This document shows positions 7,071 through 15,532 of a DNA stretch of 64,000 nucleotides, piece by piece; positions within the stretch are counted from its first letter, which is position 1; each line of letters opens with the position of its first letter. Made by a program: the position numbers and the translations under genes. The stretch is taken from assembly GCA_045657665.1 (NCBI GenBank), contig JAZOTN010000030.1:248001-312000 (forward strand). The letters run 5' to 3'. This DNA is from RUG12461 sp045657665 (GTDB lineage: Bacteria > Bacillota > Clostridia > Lachnospirales > Lachnospiraceae). The notes under the pieces were generated by a model. The model did no database searches. It was not told the DNA's origin and saw only the letters and a list, made by a program, of their open reading frames with translations.

Positions 7071-9473
7071 ATGAGATACAATTTCAGGAAAATCGAACAG
7101 AAATGGCAGCAAAGATGGGAACGAGAACGCGTTTTTGAGGCGCAGGATTTTTCGGATAAGCCGAAATTTTACGGACTTGTGGAATTTCCGTATCCGAGTG
7201 GCGCGGGGATGCACGTCGGACATATCAAAGCCTATTCATCCATCGAGGTGATTGCGAGAAAACGAAGGATGCAGGGATACAATGTTCTGTTTCCGATCGG
7301 GTTTGATTCTTTCGGGCTTCCGGCAGAGAATTATGCGATCAAAACGAATACGCATCCGCATGATATCACTGTGAAAAATGTGGAAAAATTCAAAGACCAG
7401 ATGAAAGCGGTTGGCTTTTCCTTCGATTGGACGAGGGAGATCAGTACCTCCCTTCCGGATTATTACAAGTGGACACAGTGGATCTTTTTAAAACTCTTTG
7501 AAAAAGGACTGGTGTTCCGTGCAAAAACGCTTGTGAATTACTGCCCGCACTGCAAGGTTGTCCTTTCCAATGAAGATTCTCAGGGAGGGAAATGCGATGT
7601 ATGCGGAAGCGATGTTGTGCAGCTCCCGAAGGATGTCTGGTATCTGAAGATTACCGAATATGCCGACAAACTTCTCGACGGGCTTGAGACAGTGGATTAT
7701 CCGGAAAGCATCAAACAGCAGGAAGTCAGCTGGATCGGAAAATCCACGGGCGCGTTTGTGAATTTTGAACTGAAGGAGATCGGAGAGAAGCTTGAGATCT
7801 ATACGACCCGCTGTGACACGCTGTTCGGTGTGACCTTTATGGTTATGGCTCCTGAGCATCCGCTCCTGGATCAGTATAAGGACAGGATCACCAACTGGAA
7901 TGAAGTGGAAAGATATCGCAGTGACTGCGCGAAGAAGACGGAATTTGAACGGACACAGCTCGTGAAAGATAAGACCGGCGTGAAGCTGTCCGGTATCTCG
8001 GCGGTCAATCCGGTCAGCGGGAAGGAAATCCCGGTCTTTATCGCGGATTATGTCATGATGGGGTACGGCACGGGTGCGATCATGGCAGTGCCGGCACATG
8101 ACCAGAGAGATTATGAATTTGCCAGAAAATTCGGTGTAGATATCATCGAGGTGATCGAGGGCGGTGACATCTCGGAAGAAGCATATACAGGCGACGGCAG
8201 GATGGTCAATTCAGATTTCCTGAACCAATACGATAATAAAAAGGATTCCATTGCCGCAATGCTGAAATTCCTTGAGGAAAAGAAGCTTGGACATAAAGGG
8301 ATTCAGTACAAGATGAAGGATTGGGCGTTTAACCGCCAGAGATACTGGGGGGAACCGATTCCGCTGATCCACTGCGAGAAGTGTGGTACGGTTGGCGTTC
8401 CTTATGAGGAACTTCCGCTGACACTTCCGCCGGTCGAGAACTTTGAGCCCGGGACGGACGGACAGTCTCCGCTTGCAAAGCTGCCTTCATTCGTAAACTG
8501 CAAATGCCCGAAATGCGGAGGGGATGCCAAACGGGAAACAGATACGATGCCTCAGTGGGCAGGGTCGTCCTGGTACTTCCTTCGCTTTGTGGATCCACAC
8601 AATGATAAGGCCTTTGCGGATAAGGAAAAGATCAAATACTGGATGCCCGTGGACTGGTACAACGGTGGAATGGAACATGTGACACGTCATCTACTCTATT
8701 CCAGATTCTGGCATCATTTTCTCTATGACATCGGGGAAGTGAATACTCCGGAACCATATGCGAAGCGGTCTTATCAGGGCCTGATCCTTGGATCGGACGG
8801 CGAAAAAATGAGCAAGAGCAAGGGGAACGTTGTGGATCCTCTTGATATCGTTGAGGATTACGGCGCGGATACACTCCGTACCTATGTCCTTTTCATGGGA
8901 GATTATCAGGCTGCGGCACCATGGAACGATGATGCGGTTAAGGGATGCAAGCGGTTCCTTGAGCGCGTTGCATCTCTCCCCGAGATCGCAAACGCATCTG
9001 ATGAGGACAAGGCGATCGAGACTAAGGTGCATAAGACGATCAAAAAGGTCACGGAAGACATTGAAAGCATGAAGTTCAATACCGCGATCGCAGCGCTTAT
9101 GACACTGATCAATGAGTTCTCGAAAGCCGGAGAGATCACAAAGGACGATCTGATGGCGTTTATAAAACTGCTCTCGCCGTTTGCACCGCATCTTTGCGAG
9201 GAAATCTACGAGGAACTCGGCGGAGAAGGCCTTCTTGCTATCGCGCCCTGGCCACAGTATGACGAGGCAAAGACAAAAGATGCCGTGATCGAGATCGGTG
9301 TGCAGGTGAACGGCAAGGTTCGTGCTACTGTGACACTTCCTGCGGATTGCGGGAAGGACGAGGCGCTAAACCTCGCGAAAGAAGATCCCGTCGTAAGGAA
9401 GTATCTGGACGGAGGAACCCTTGTGAAGGAAATCTACGTACCTGGTAAAATCTTGAATTTTGTTGTGAAGTAG
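7071..9473 (+). CDS. leuS: Leucyl-tRNA synthetase
   Basis: Charges tRNA-Leu with leucine; class I synthetase of 800 residues. HVGH (HIGH box) lies in PYPSGAGMHVGHIKAYSSIEV near residue 45. The zinc-ribbon Cys residues follow (CPHCKVVLSNEDSQGGKCDVC). The CP1 editing domain shows GTGAIMAVPAHDQRDYEFA, with the conserved Asp of the editing site. GEKMSKSKGNVV carries the KMSKS loop, and the C-terminal domain ends with VQVNGKVRATV. A longer reading from 6993 would overlap the previous gene; the ATG at 7071 with GGAGG is preferred. Unlike many Firmicutes synthetase genes it shows no T-box leader. Confidence 0.97.
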   Translation: MRYNFRKIEQKWQQRWERERVFEAQDFSDKPKFYGLVEFPYPSGAGMHVGHIKAYSSIEVIARKRRMQGYNVLFPIGFDSFGLPAENYAIKTNTHPHDITVKNVEKFKDQMKAVGFSFDWTREISTSLPDYYKWTQWIFLKLFEKGLVFRAKTLVNYCPHCKVVLSNEDSQGGKCDVCGSDVVQLPKDVWYLKITEYADKLLDGLETVDYPESIKQQEVSWIGKSTGAFVNFELKEIGEKLEIYTTRCDTLFGVTFMVMAPEHPLLDQYKDRITNWNEVERYRSDCAKKTEFERTQLVKDKTGVKLSGISAVNPVSGKEIPVFIADYVMMGYGTGAIMAVPAHDQRDYEFARKFGVDIIEVIEGGDISEEAYTGDGRMVNSDFLNQYDNKKDSIAAMLKFLEEKKLGHKGIQYKMKDWAFNRQRYWGEPIPLIHCEKCGTVGVPYEELPLTLPPVENFEPGTDGQSPLAKLPSFVNCKCPKCGGDAKRETDTMPQWAGSSWYFLRFVDPHNDKAFADKEKIKYWMPVDWYNGGMEHVTRHLLYSRFWHHFLYDIGEVNTPEPYAKRSYQGLILGSDGEKMSKSKGNVVDPLDIVEDYGADTLRTYVLFMGDYQAAAPWNDDAVKGCKRFLERVASLPEIANASDEDKAIETKVHKTIKKVTEDIESMKFNTAIAALMTLINEFSKAGEITKDDLMAFIKLLSPFAPHLCEEIYEELGGEGLLAIAPWPQYDEAKTKDAVIEIGVQVNGKVRATVTLPADCGKDEALNLAKEDPVVRKYLDGGTLVKEIYVPGKILNFVVK

Positions 9474-9486
9474 GAAGGAGCTTTTT

Positions 9487-10701
9487 ATGGAAAAAATCTC
9501 AATGCAGACGCCGCTGGTGGAGATGGACGGCGATGAAATGACAAGGATCCTCTGGCAGATGATCAAGGATGAGTTGATCCTTCCTTTTGTGGATCTGAAA
9601 AGTGAGTATTATGATCTCGGGCTGAAGCATCGCGATGAAACAAATGACCAGGTCACGATTGATTCTGCGGAAGCGACCAAAAAGTACGGAGTGGCGGTCA
9701 AATGTGCGACGATCACGCCGAATGCGGCGCGTGTGGAAGAGTACAAGCTGAAAGAAATGTGGAAGAGCCCGAACGGGACGATACGCGCGATTCTTGATGG
9801 AACCGTATTCCGGACACCGATCCAGGTGAAAGGGATCACACCGAATGTAAGAAGCTGGGAAAAGCCGATCACGATCGCGCGTCATGCTTATGGTGATGTC
9901 TATAAAGCCACGGAGATGAAGGTGGATGGCCCGGGAAAGGCAGAGATCGTTTTTACCGCTGCGGATGGTACGGAAAGACGGGAACTCATTCATGAATTCA
10001 AAGGCCCCGGTGTCATTCAGGGGCAGCATAATCTCTGCGGTTCGATCGAGAGCTTTGCGAGAAGCTGTTTTGAGTTTGCTCTGGACCGGAAGGAAGAACT
10101 CTGGTTTGCGACGAAAGATACGATCAGCAAGAAGTATGACCATACCTTCAAGGATATCTTTGCTGATATCTTTGAAAAAGAATACAAAGAACGTTTTGAA
10201 AAAGCCGGAATCACTTATTTTTACACACTCATTGACGATGCGGTGGCGCGTGTCATGAAATCGAAAGGCGGCTTTATCTGGGCATGCAAGAATTATGACG
10301 GCGATGTGATGAGTGATATGATCAGCTCCGCCTGCGGGAGTCTTGCGATGATGACCTCGGTTCTGGTTTCGCCTCAGGGATACTATGAGTACGAGGCAGC
10401 TCACGGGACAGTGCAGCGTCATTATTATAAACATCTTGCGGGCGAGGAAACGAGCACGAACTCCGTGGCAACGATCTTTGCGTGGAGCGGAGCGTTCCGG
10501 AAGAGAGGAGAGCTTGATCATAATGAAGCACTTGTCCGTTATGCAGACGCGCTTGAAGCTGCATCTCTTTCGGTGATTGAGTCCGGCCGGATGACAAAAG
10601 ATCTGGCATTGATCACGGAACTCAAGGATCCGATTGTTTTAAACAGCGAAGGGTTTATAAAAGCCATTCGCACGGAACTTGAGAAAACACTCGGCGCGTG
10701 A
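9487..10701 (+). CDS. icd: NADP-dependent isocitrate dehydrogenase
   Basis: Oxidises isocitrate to 2-oxoglutarate and CO2, supplying NADPH and the carbon skeleton for glutamate. At 404 residues it belongs to the eukaryotic-like homodimeric type: VEMDGDEMTRILWQMIK near residue 15, CATITPNAARVEEYKLKEMWKSPNGTIR (substrate loop with Ser and Asn), then GGFIWACKNYDGDVMSD and AAHGTVQRHY near the NADP site. Downstream ETSTNSVATIFAW fits this type as well. AAGGAG sits six bases before the ATG, 13 bases after leuS. In an anaerobe this suggests an incomplete oxidative TCA branch feeding glutamate. Confidence 0.95.
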   Translation: MEKISMQTPLVEMDGDEMTRILWQMIKDELILPFVDLKSEYYDLGLKHRDETNDQVTIDSAEATKKYGVAVKCATITPNAARVEEYKLKEMWKSPNGTIRAILDGTVFRTPIQVKGITPNVRSWEKPITIARHAYGDVYKATEMKVDGPGKAEIVFTAADGTERRELIHEFKGPGVIQGQHNLCGSIESFARSCFEFALDRKEELWFATKDTISKKYDHTFKDIFADIFEKEYKERFEKAGITYFYTLIDDAVARVMKSKGGFIWACKNYDGDVMSDMISSACGSLAMMTSVLVSPQGYYEYEAAHGTVQRHYYKHLAGEETSTNSVATIFAWSGAFRKRGELDHNEALVRYADALEAASLSVIESGRMTKDLALITELKDPIVLNSEGFIKAIRTELEKTLGA

Positions 10702-10746
10702 ATTTCGCACAAAATGCTTTCCTGATCGATAACCGGAGGTTGTCAT

Positions 10747-11382
10747 TTGAAAGATATTTCACAGGCGGTGATAAGGCGCTTGCCGCGGTATTACCGATTT
10801 CTCGGAGAACTGCTGGATGAAGGCGTCGAACGGATCAGCTCAGGAGAGCTTTCCGAGAGGATGAATGTAACGGCGTCTCAGATCCGTCAGGATCTCAATA
10901 ATTTCGGAGGCTTCGGGCATCAGGGCTACGGATATCATGTGGACCAGTTATATCACGAGATCGGACGGATCCTCGGGATAGACCGGGTACATCGTGTGAT
11001 TCTTATCGGAGCGGGGCATCTCGGGCAGGCGATCGCCAATTATGAAGATTTCCCACGCCTCGGATTTCAGATCACTGGGCTTTTCGATGTAGACAGGGAT
11101 GTTGTCGGTACGTCCGTGAAGGGCATTCCCGTTATGGATATCGGAGAACTTCCTGCGTTTGCGAAAGAGCATGAGATCGATATTGCAGCCCTGACACTCC
11201 CAAAAGAAGCGGCGAAATCCGTCGCGAAGCTTCTTTATGACATCGGGATACGCTCCATCTGGAATTTTGCCCACGTGGATCTTGAGATGGAGAATACAGT
11301 GGTCGAGAACGTTCATTTATCAGACAGTCTGATGCAGCTTTCCTATCAGATGCAGAGACATCATCAGAAAGGCATGGAATAA
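10747..11382 (+). CDS. rex: Redox-sensing transcriptional repressor Rex
   Basis: Senses the NADH/NAD+ ratio and represses fermentation and respiration genes when NADH is low. The N-terminal winged helix (SSGELSERMNVTASQIRQDLNNFGGFGHQGYGY) is characteristic, followed by the Rossmann motif GAGHLGQAIANY (about residues 88-99) and the FAHVDLEMENTVVENVHLSD dimer segment. 211 residues is the usual size. The start is TTG (10747), six bases after GGAGGT at 10735-10740. I see no Rex-operator palindrome just upstream. It leads a group with a coiled-coil gene, the NAD(P)HX repair enzyme and alr; the shared NAD(H) theme of rex and nnr is notable. Confidence 0.95.
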   Translation: MKDISQAVIRRLPRYYRFLGELLDEGVERISSGELSERMNVTASQIRQDLNNFGGFGHQGYGYHVDQLYHEIGRILGIDRVHRVILIGAGHLGQAIANYEDFPRLGFQITGLFDVDRDVVGTSVKGIPVMDIGELPAFAKEHEIDIAALTLPKEAAKSVAKLLYDIGIRSIWNFAHVDLEMENTVVENVHLSDSLMQLSYQMQRHHQKGME

Positions 11383-11385
11383 ACC

Positions 11386-12015
11386 ATGGCGGAAAAAGAC
11401 TTTAAAACGCTTATTAAAGCCGCAAAGGTACCGGTTTTGATCCTTGACCAGAAATGGCACCAGCTGTTTCTTGTGAACGGAAAACCCGCGGATATCGTTG
11501 AAAAAGAGAAAGAACTGGATGAGCTTGTTAAACGGGAAGCACACCTGAAGCAGGATATTAAGGACTATAAAAAGGTCAAGCAGAATCTGATGGATGACAT
11601 TGTCGCCGGGATGGATGGCTCGGGGGATGAACATGAGGCTGACGTCCAGGATAAAAAGCGGCTGATCGACGAAGCGAACGAAAAACTGGATGTCCTGGAA
11701 GACGAGCTTCTGGACCTGCCGAACCGGATCCGCGATGTGAACGATGATCTAATGGAGATGACAGCAAACTACTGTTATGAAAATTTCCGGGTCAATACCG
11801 AGAAGATCAATGAGATCACGGCCTGGATCAAGCAGGTTCGTCATGATCTGAAGGTGAATGTTGTCAAGAAACAGAACCGAGAGATCAACACGAGACAGAT
11901 GTATGCCTATATGCATGATGTTTTCGGACCGCAGGCGACGAATATCTTCGACCTGCAGAACACCGATCTGGATCTTTCCTATCAGTCAACAAAACCGGAA
12001 GAGGAGAGTAAGTGA
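11386..12015 (+). CDS. Coiled-coil protein of unknown function between rex and nnr
   Basis: 209 residues, very rich in charged amino acids, with no signal peptide or membrane segment. Residues about 36-120 (KEKELDELVKREAHLKQDI onward, through DEANEKLDVLEDELLDLP) read as a long coiled coil with a central acidic linker DGSGDEHEAD. The C-terminal part (ITAWIKQVRHDLKVNVVKKQ, then YAYMHDVFGPQATNIFDL) looks folded. The starting segment VPVLILDQKWHQLF is hydrophobic and may pack against a partner. It begins three bases after rex and overlaps the ribosome site of nnr, so translation is probably coupled. I do not recognise the family; likely cytoplasmic and structural or scaffolding. Confidence 0.75.
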   Translation: MAEKDFKTLIKAAKVPVLILDQKWHQLFLVNGKPADIVEKEKELDELVKREAHLKQDIKDYKKVKQNLMDDIVAGMDGSGDEHEADVQDKKRLIDEANEKLDVLEDELLDLPNRIRDVNDDLMEMTANYCYENFRVNTEKINEITAWIKQVRHDLKVNVVKKQNREINTRQMYAYMHDVFGPQATNIFDLQNTDLDLSYQSTKPEEESK

Positions 12016-12016
12016 T

Positions 12017-13498
12017 TTGGAATATCTTCTTGGCGCAAAGGAAATGAAAATCTGCGATGAGAATACCTCCCGTGAATTCGGGATCCCGGAAGCCGTGCTG
12101 ATGGAACGCGCGGCTCTTTCGGTTGCAGATGAGACCGTGCGTCGCATGAAAGAAAACGACACTGTGTTTATTCTGGCTGGAACCGGAAATAACGGAGGCG
12201 ACGGGCTTGCTGTGGCAAGGATCCTCGCTGAAAGAAAAGTCGATGTTTCATTTTTTATGACAGGGACGCCGAAAAAGGGGACACTCTGCGAGAAGCAGCT
12301 TTCAATCTGCCGTAAATACGGTGTCAGGGAAACGGAGACGCTTCCGGAGATCGAACCGTCCATCGTGATCGATGCTGTTTTCGGAACAGGTCTTTCCCGT
12401 GAGATTGAAGGAGAGCTTCTTACACTTTTTGAAACCGTAAACAAATGGCATTCCTATCGCATTGCAGTGGATATCCCTTCCGGTATTTCATCGGATCACG
12501 GGAAGATTCTCGGCGTTGCGTTTCGCGCGGATCTGACGGTGACGTTTGCGTTCCGGAAGCTCGGACATATCCTTTATCCCGGAGCGGACCTATGCGGGGA
12601 AGTCGTATGTGCAGACATCGGGATCACCGAAAAGAGTTTCCTTGGAATGAAGCCGAAGGTCATGACTCTGACCGATGAGGAGCTTTCGCTTCTTCCGAAC
12701 CGCAGTAACGATTCCCATAAAGGTGATTACGGAAAACTTCTTGTTATCGCGGGATCACCCGGAATGTGCGGAGCCTCTTTGTTTGCTGCGAAGGCTGCAT
12801 ACAGGATGGGGGCAGGCCTTGTACGAATCTTCGCGCCTGAGGAGAACAGAACGGTTCTTCAGGAGACCCTTCCCGAAGCAGTTCTCGTCACATACCGTAG
12901 TGACCGGTTTGAGGAAAAGGAACTTCTTCAGTCTCTTCACTGGGCCGATGCAGTGCTGATTGGGCCGGGGCTTGGGACTTCATCTGTTTCCGGGAGAATA
13001 CTGAAGGCAACGCTTTCTGCTGTGTCCGTACCGCTTGTAATGGATGCGGATGCGCTGAATTTGCTGTCAAAAGAGCCGGAGCTTTTAAAGCGGCCGCATA
13101 CGGACATGATCCTGACGCCGCATATGGGTGAAATGTCGCGCCTTACAGGCGATGCGCCGATCTATCTCAAAGAAGAACGGATCAGCCGGGCAATGGATTT
13201 TGCCAATGAATATAATGTTATTGTGGTGCTTAAAGACAGCCGGACAGTGACAGCGGTTCCCTACGGTAATGTTTACCTGAATACAAGCGGAAATCACGGT
13301 ATGGCAACAGGGGGAAGCGGCGATGTGCTAAGCGGCATGATACTGGGGCTGATCGGGACAGGGCTTTCCGCTGAACTTGCTGCGCCGCTTGGGGTTTACC
13401 TTCACGGGCGCGCGGGGGATCATGCGGCGAAAAGGATTGGAGAACGTTCCATGATGGCATCAGATATTTTGGAAAGCCTTTGCGAGGTGCTTCATTGA
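12017..13498 (+). CDS. nnr: Bifunctional NAD(P)H-hydrate epimerase / ADP-dependent NAD(P)HX dehydratase
   Basis: Repairs NAD(P)HX, the hydrated damaged form of NAD(P)H: the N-terminal YjeF domain epimerises it and the C-terminal domain dehydrates it. Visible are AGTGNNGGDGLAVARIL (epimerase nucleotide loop), AVDIPSGISSD, the C-terminal KGDYGKLLVIAGSPGMCGA, GPGLGTSS, LTPHMGEMSRL, and the terminal NHGMATGGSGDVLSGMI with its catalytic Asp. 493 residues fits the fused type. The start is TTG at 12017 behind GAGGAGAG (12001-12008), giving MEYLLGAKEMKICDE, which matches family N-termini; a longer reading in the previous gene is not supported. It lies directly after rex and the coiled-coil gene. Confidence 0.93.
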   Translation: MEYLLGAKEMKICDENTSREFGIPEAVLMERAALSVADETVRRMKENDTVFILAGTGNNGGDGLAVARILAERKVDVSFFMTGTPKKGTLCEKQLSICRKYGVRETETLPEIEPSIVIDAVFGTGLSREIEGELLTLFETVNKWHSYRIAVDIPSGISSDHGKILGVAFRADLTVTFAFRKLGHILYPGADLCGEVVCADIGITEKSFLGMKPKVMTLTDEELSLLPNRSNDSHKGDYGKLLVIAGSPGMCGASLFAAKAAYRMGAGLVRIFAPEENRTVLQETLPEAVLVTYRSDRFEEKELLQSLHWADAVLIGPGLGTSSVSGRILKATLSAVSVPLVMDADALNLLSKEPELLKRPHTDMILTPHMGEMSRLTGDAPIYLKEERISRAMDFANEYNVIVVLKDSRTVTAVPYGNVYLNTSGNHGMATGGSGDVLSGMILGLIGTGLSAELAAPLGVYLHGRAGDHAAKRIGERSMMASDILESLCEVLH

Positions 13499-13506
13499 AG
13501 GAATAT

Positions 13507-14658
13507 ATGCGTGTACGGGCGGAGATCGATCTGTCCGCTGTTCGATACAACCTGGAAAATATGAGAAAGATCGTTCCGGATGGAGCGTCGTTTTTTGCTG
13601 TGGTCAAAACGGACGGATACGGGCACGGCGCCGCGGAGATCGCTGAGGAGATCGAGAGTCTCCCTTATTTATTCGGATTTGCTGTTGCGACTGCGGAAGA
13701 AGGCGTTTCTCTCCGAAACGCCGGGATCCAAAAACCGATCCTTATTCTCGGGTATTCTTTTGAAGAGAACTATGAACTGATTATCGATCATGATCTGATC
13801 CCGGCTGTTTTTACAGAAGAATCCGCGGCAGGTCTTTCCGCTGCGGCAGGGCATAAGGGCAGGATCATCAACGTGCATCTTGCGGTGGACACCGGAATGA
13901 GCCGTATCGGGCTGCAGGTGTCGGAAAAGGATGCGGATACGGCGGTTCGCATTGCTTCGTATCCGAATCTCCGGATCGAAGGGATCTTTACGCATTTTGC
14001 CCGGGCGGACGAAACGGATAAATCCTCCGCAAGAGCCCAGATTGATGCATTTTTGAAGATGATCTCTCTTTTGGAGGAAAGAGGCCTTTCCATCCCAATG
14101 AAGCACTGCGCCAACAGTGCCGCGATCATGGAACTTCCGGAAGCGTCTTTTGATGCTGTACGAGCCGGGATAACGCTCTATGGGCTCCTTCCTTCCGGAG
14201 AGATGGACGCAGAGCGCCTCCCGATGAAGCCGGTCATGTCTCTGACAAGCCATGTTTCCCACGTGAAAGAACTGACGGAGGGCCGGACGATAAGCTATGG
14301 AGGCACCTATACAGTACACGGCACACAGCGTATCGCGACAATTCCTGTCGGATACGGAGACGGGTATCCGAGAAGTCTTTCCAATCGGGGATATGTTCTT
14401 TTACACGGGGAAAAAGCTCCGATTGTCGGACGTGTCTGTATGGATCAGTTTATGGTTGATGTTACTGGAATCCCTGACGTTAACGTAGGAGATGAAGTGA
14501 GGCTGCTTGGCTCTCAGGGAGAACTGACGATCACAATGGAAGAACTCGGAGAACTATCGGAGCGGTTCAATTATGAGCTGGCATGCGATATTGGGAAGCG
14601 TGTGCCCAGGATTTTCTTCCTTGACGGTCAGCGGATTTCCGTGAGAGAAACGATCTGA
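13507..14658 (+). CDS. alr: Alanine racemase (PLP)
   Basis: Interconverts L- and D-alanine to supply D-Ala for peptidoglycan. AVVKTDGYGHGA (PLP lysine), HLAVDTGMSRIG, GIFTHFARAD, the NSAA segment, RAGITLYGLLPS, ISYGGTYT (catalytic Tyr region), IPVGYGDGYPRSLSN and GRVCMDQFMVDVT are all present. The start is uncertain: ATG at 13507 gives MRVRAEIDLSAVRYNL, while TTG at 13495, overlapping the nnr stop and preceded by GAGGTG, would add four residues. Position directly after nnr matches the common nnr-alr order in Firmicutes. Confidence 0.95.
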   Translation: MRVRAEIDLSAVRYNLENMRKIVPDGASFFAVVKTDGYGHGAAEIAEEIESLPYLFGFAVATAEEGVSLRNAGIQKPILILGYSFEENYELIIDHDLIPAVFTEESAAGLSAAAGHKGRIINVHLAVDTGMSRIGLQVSEKDADTAVRIASYPNLRIEGIFTHFARADETDKSSARAQIDAFLKMISLLEERGLSIPMKHCANSAAIMELPEASFDAVRAGITLYGLLPSGEMDAERLPMKPVMSLTSHVSHVKELTEGRTISYGGTYTVHGTQRIATIPVGYGDGYPRSLSNRGYVLLHGEKAPIVGRVCMDQFMVDVTGIPDVNVGDEVRLLGSQGELTITMEELGELSERFNYELACDIGKRVPRIFFLDGQRISVRETI

Positions 14659-14706
14659 GAAAAGAACGATTAAACCAGCGTTTTCCGAAAGCCATTCCAT
14701 GCGCTC

Positions 14707-14735
14707 TTGTACTGGAAATGGAAAAATGATAAAAT
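14707..14735 (+). promoter_or_regulatory. Sigma-A promoter (extended -10) for yebC and the genes after it
   Basis: TTGTAC (14707-14712) and TAAAAT (14730-14735) lie 17 bases apart, and TG one base before the -10 gives an extended -10 element. It sits in the 133-base gap after alr, about 50 bases before the yebC ATG. Confidence 0.75.
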
Positions 14736-14791
14736 CAAAGTTGGGTCACAAGGAAGTGATCCGAAGATATTTGTTCCGGAGAGGAGACGTT

Positions 14792-15520
14792 ATGTCAGGA
14801 CATTCAAAGTTTGCCAATATCAAGCATAAAAAAGAAAAAAATGACGCGGCAAAAGGCAAGATCTTTACCATGATCGGCCGCGAGATTGCAGTCGCCGTTA
14901 AAGAGGGCGGCCCCGATCCCGCAAATAATTTCCGCCTTGCCACCGTTATTCAGAAAGCAAAAGCTAACAACATGCCGAATGATACGATCGAGCGCGGCAT
15001 CAAAAAGGCTGCCGGAGAGGGCGGCGGGGTAAATTATGAAACCTGCACCTATGAAGGCTACGGCCCCGGCGGAACGGCGATCATTGTAAAATGTCTGACG
15101 GATAATAAGAATCGCACGGCGGCGAATGTACGCAACTGTTTTTCAAAAGGACAGGGAAATATCGGCACACAGGGCTGTGTTTCCTATATGTTCGATGAAA
15201 AAGGGCAGATCATCGTGGACCGCTCCGAATGTTCCATGGAGGCCGATGACCTTATGATGCTTGCACTGGATGCCGGCGCTGATGATTTTTCCGAGGAAGA
15301 GGACAGCTTTGAGATCCTGACGGATCCCGGTGCTTTTCCTGACGTTCATAAGGCGCTTCTAGATGCCGGAATACCTATGGTATCCGCCGAGGTTTCCATG
15401 ATCCCGCAGAATTACGTGGATCTTGCTGAAGAAGCCGACATCACAAACATCCAGCGCATACTGGATTTCCTGGACGAGGATGATGATGTTCAGGAGGTTT
15501 ACCATAACTGGAACGAGTAA
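14792..15520 (+). CDS. yebC: YebC/PmpR-family translation or transcription regulator
   Basis: 242-residue member of the TACO1/YebC family. Recent work on the family links it to ribosomes stalling on difficult sequences such as polyproline; older work treats it as a DNA-binding regulator. Signature MSGHSKFANIKHKKEKNDAAKGK opens the protein; GGPDPANNFRLATVIQKAKANNMP, the YEGYGPGG loop and the acidic central domain follow. The start at 14792 behind GAGGAG is chosen because the upstream extension overlaps the promoter and is not conserved in type. glgA follows 12 bases later. Confidence 0.93.
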   Translation: MSGHSKFANIKHKKEKNDAAKGKIFTMIGREIAVAVKEGGPDPANNFRLATVIQKAKANNMPNDTIERGIKKAAGEGGGVNYETCTYEGYGPGGTAIIVKCLTDNKNRTAANVRNCFSKGQGNIGTQGCVSYMFDEKGQIIVDRSECSMEADDLMMLALDAGADDFSEEEDSFEILTDPGAFPDVHKALLDAGIPMVSAEVSMIPQNYVDLAEEADITNIQRILDFLDEDDDVQEVYHNWNE

Positions 15521-15532
15521 CGGAGGAGACCT

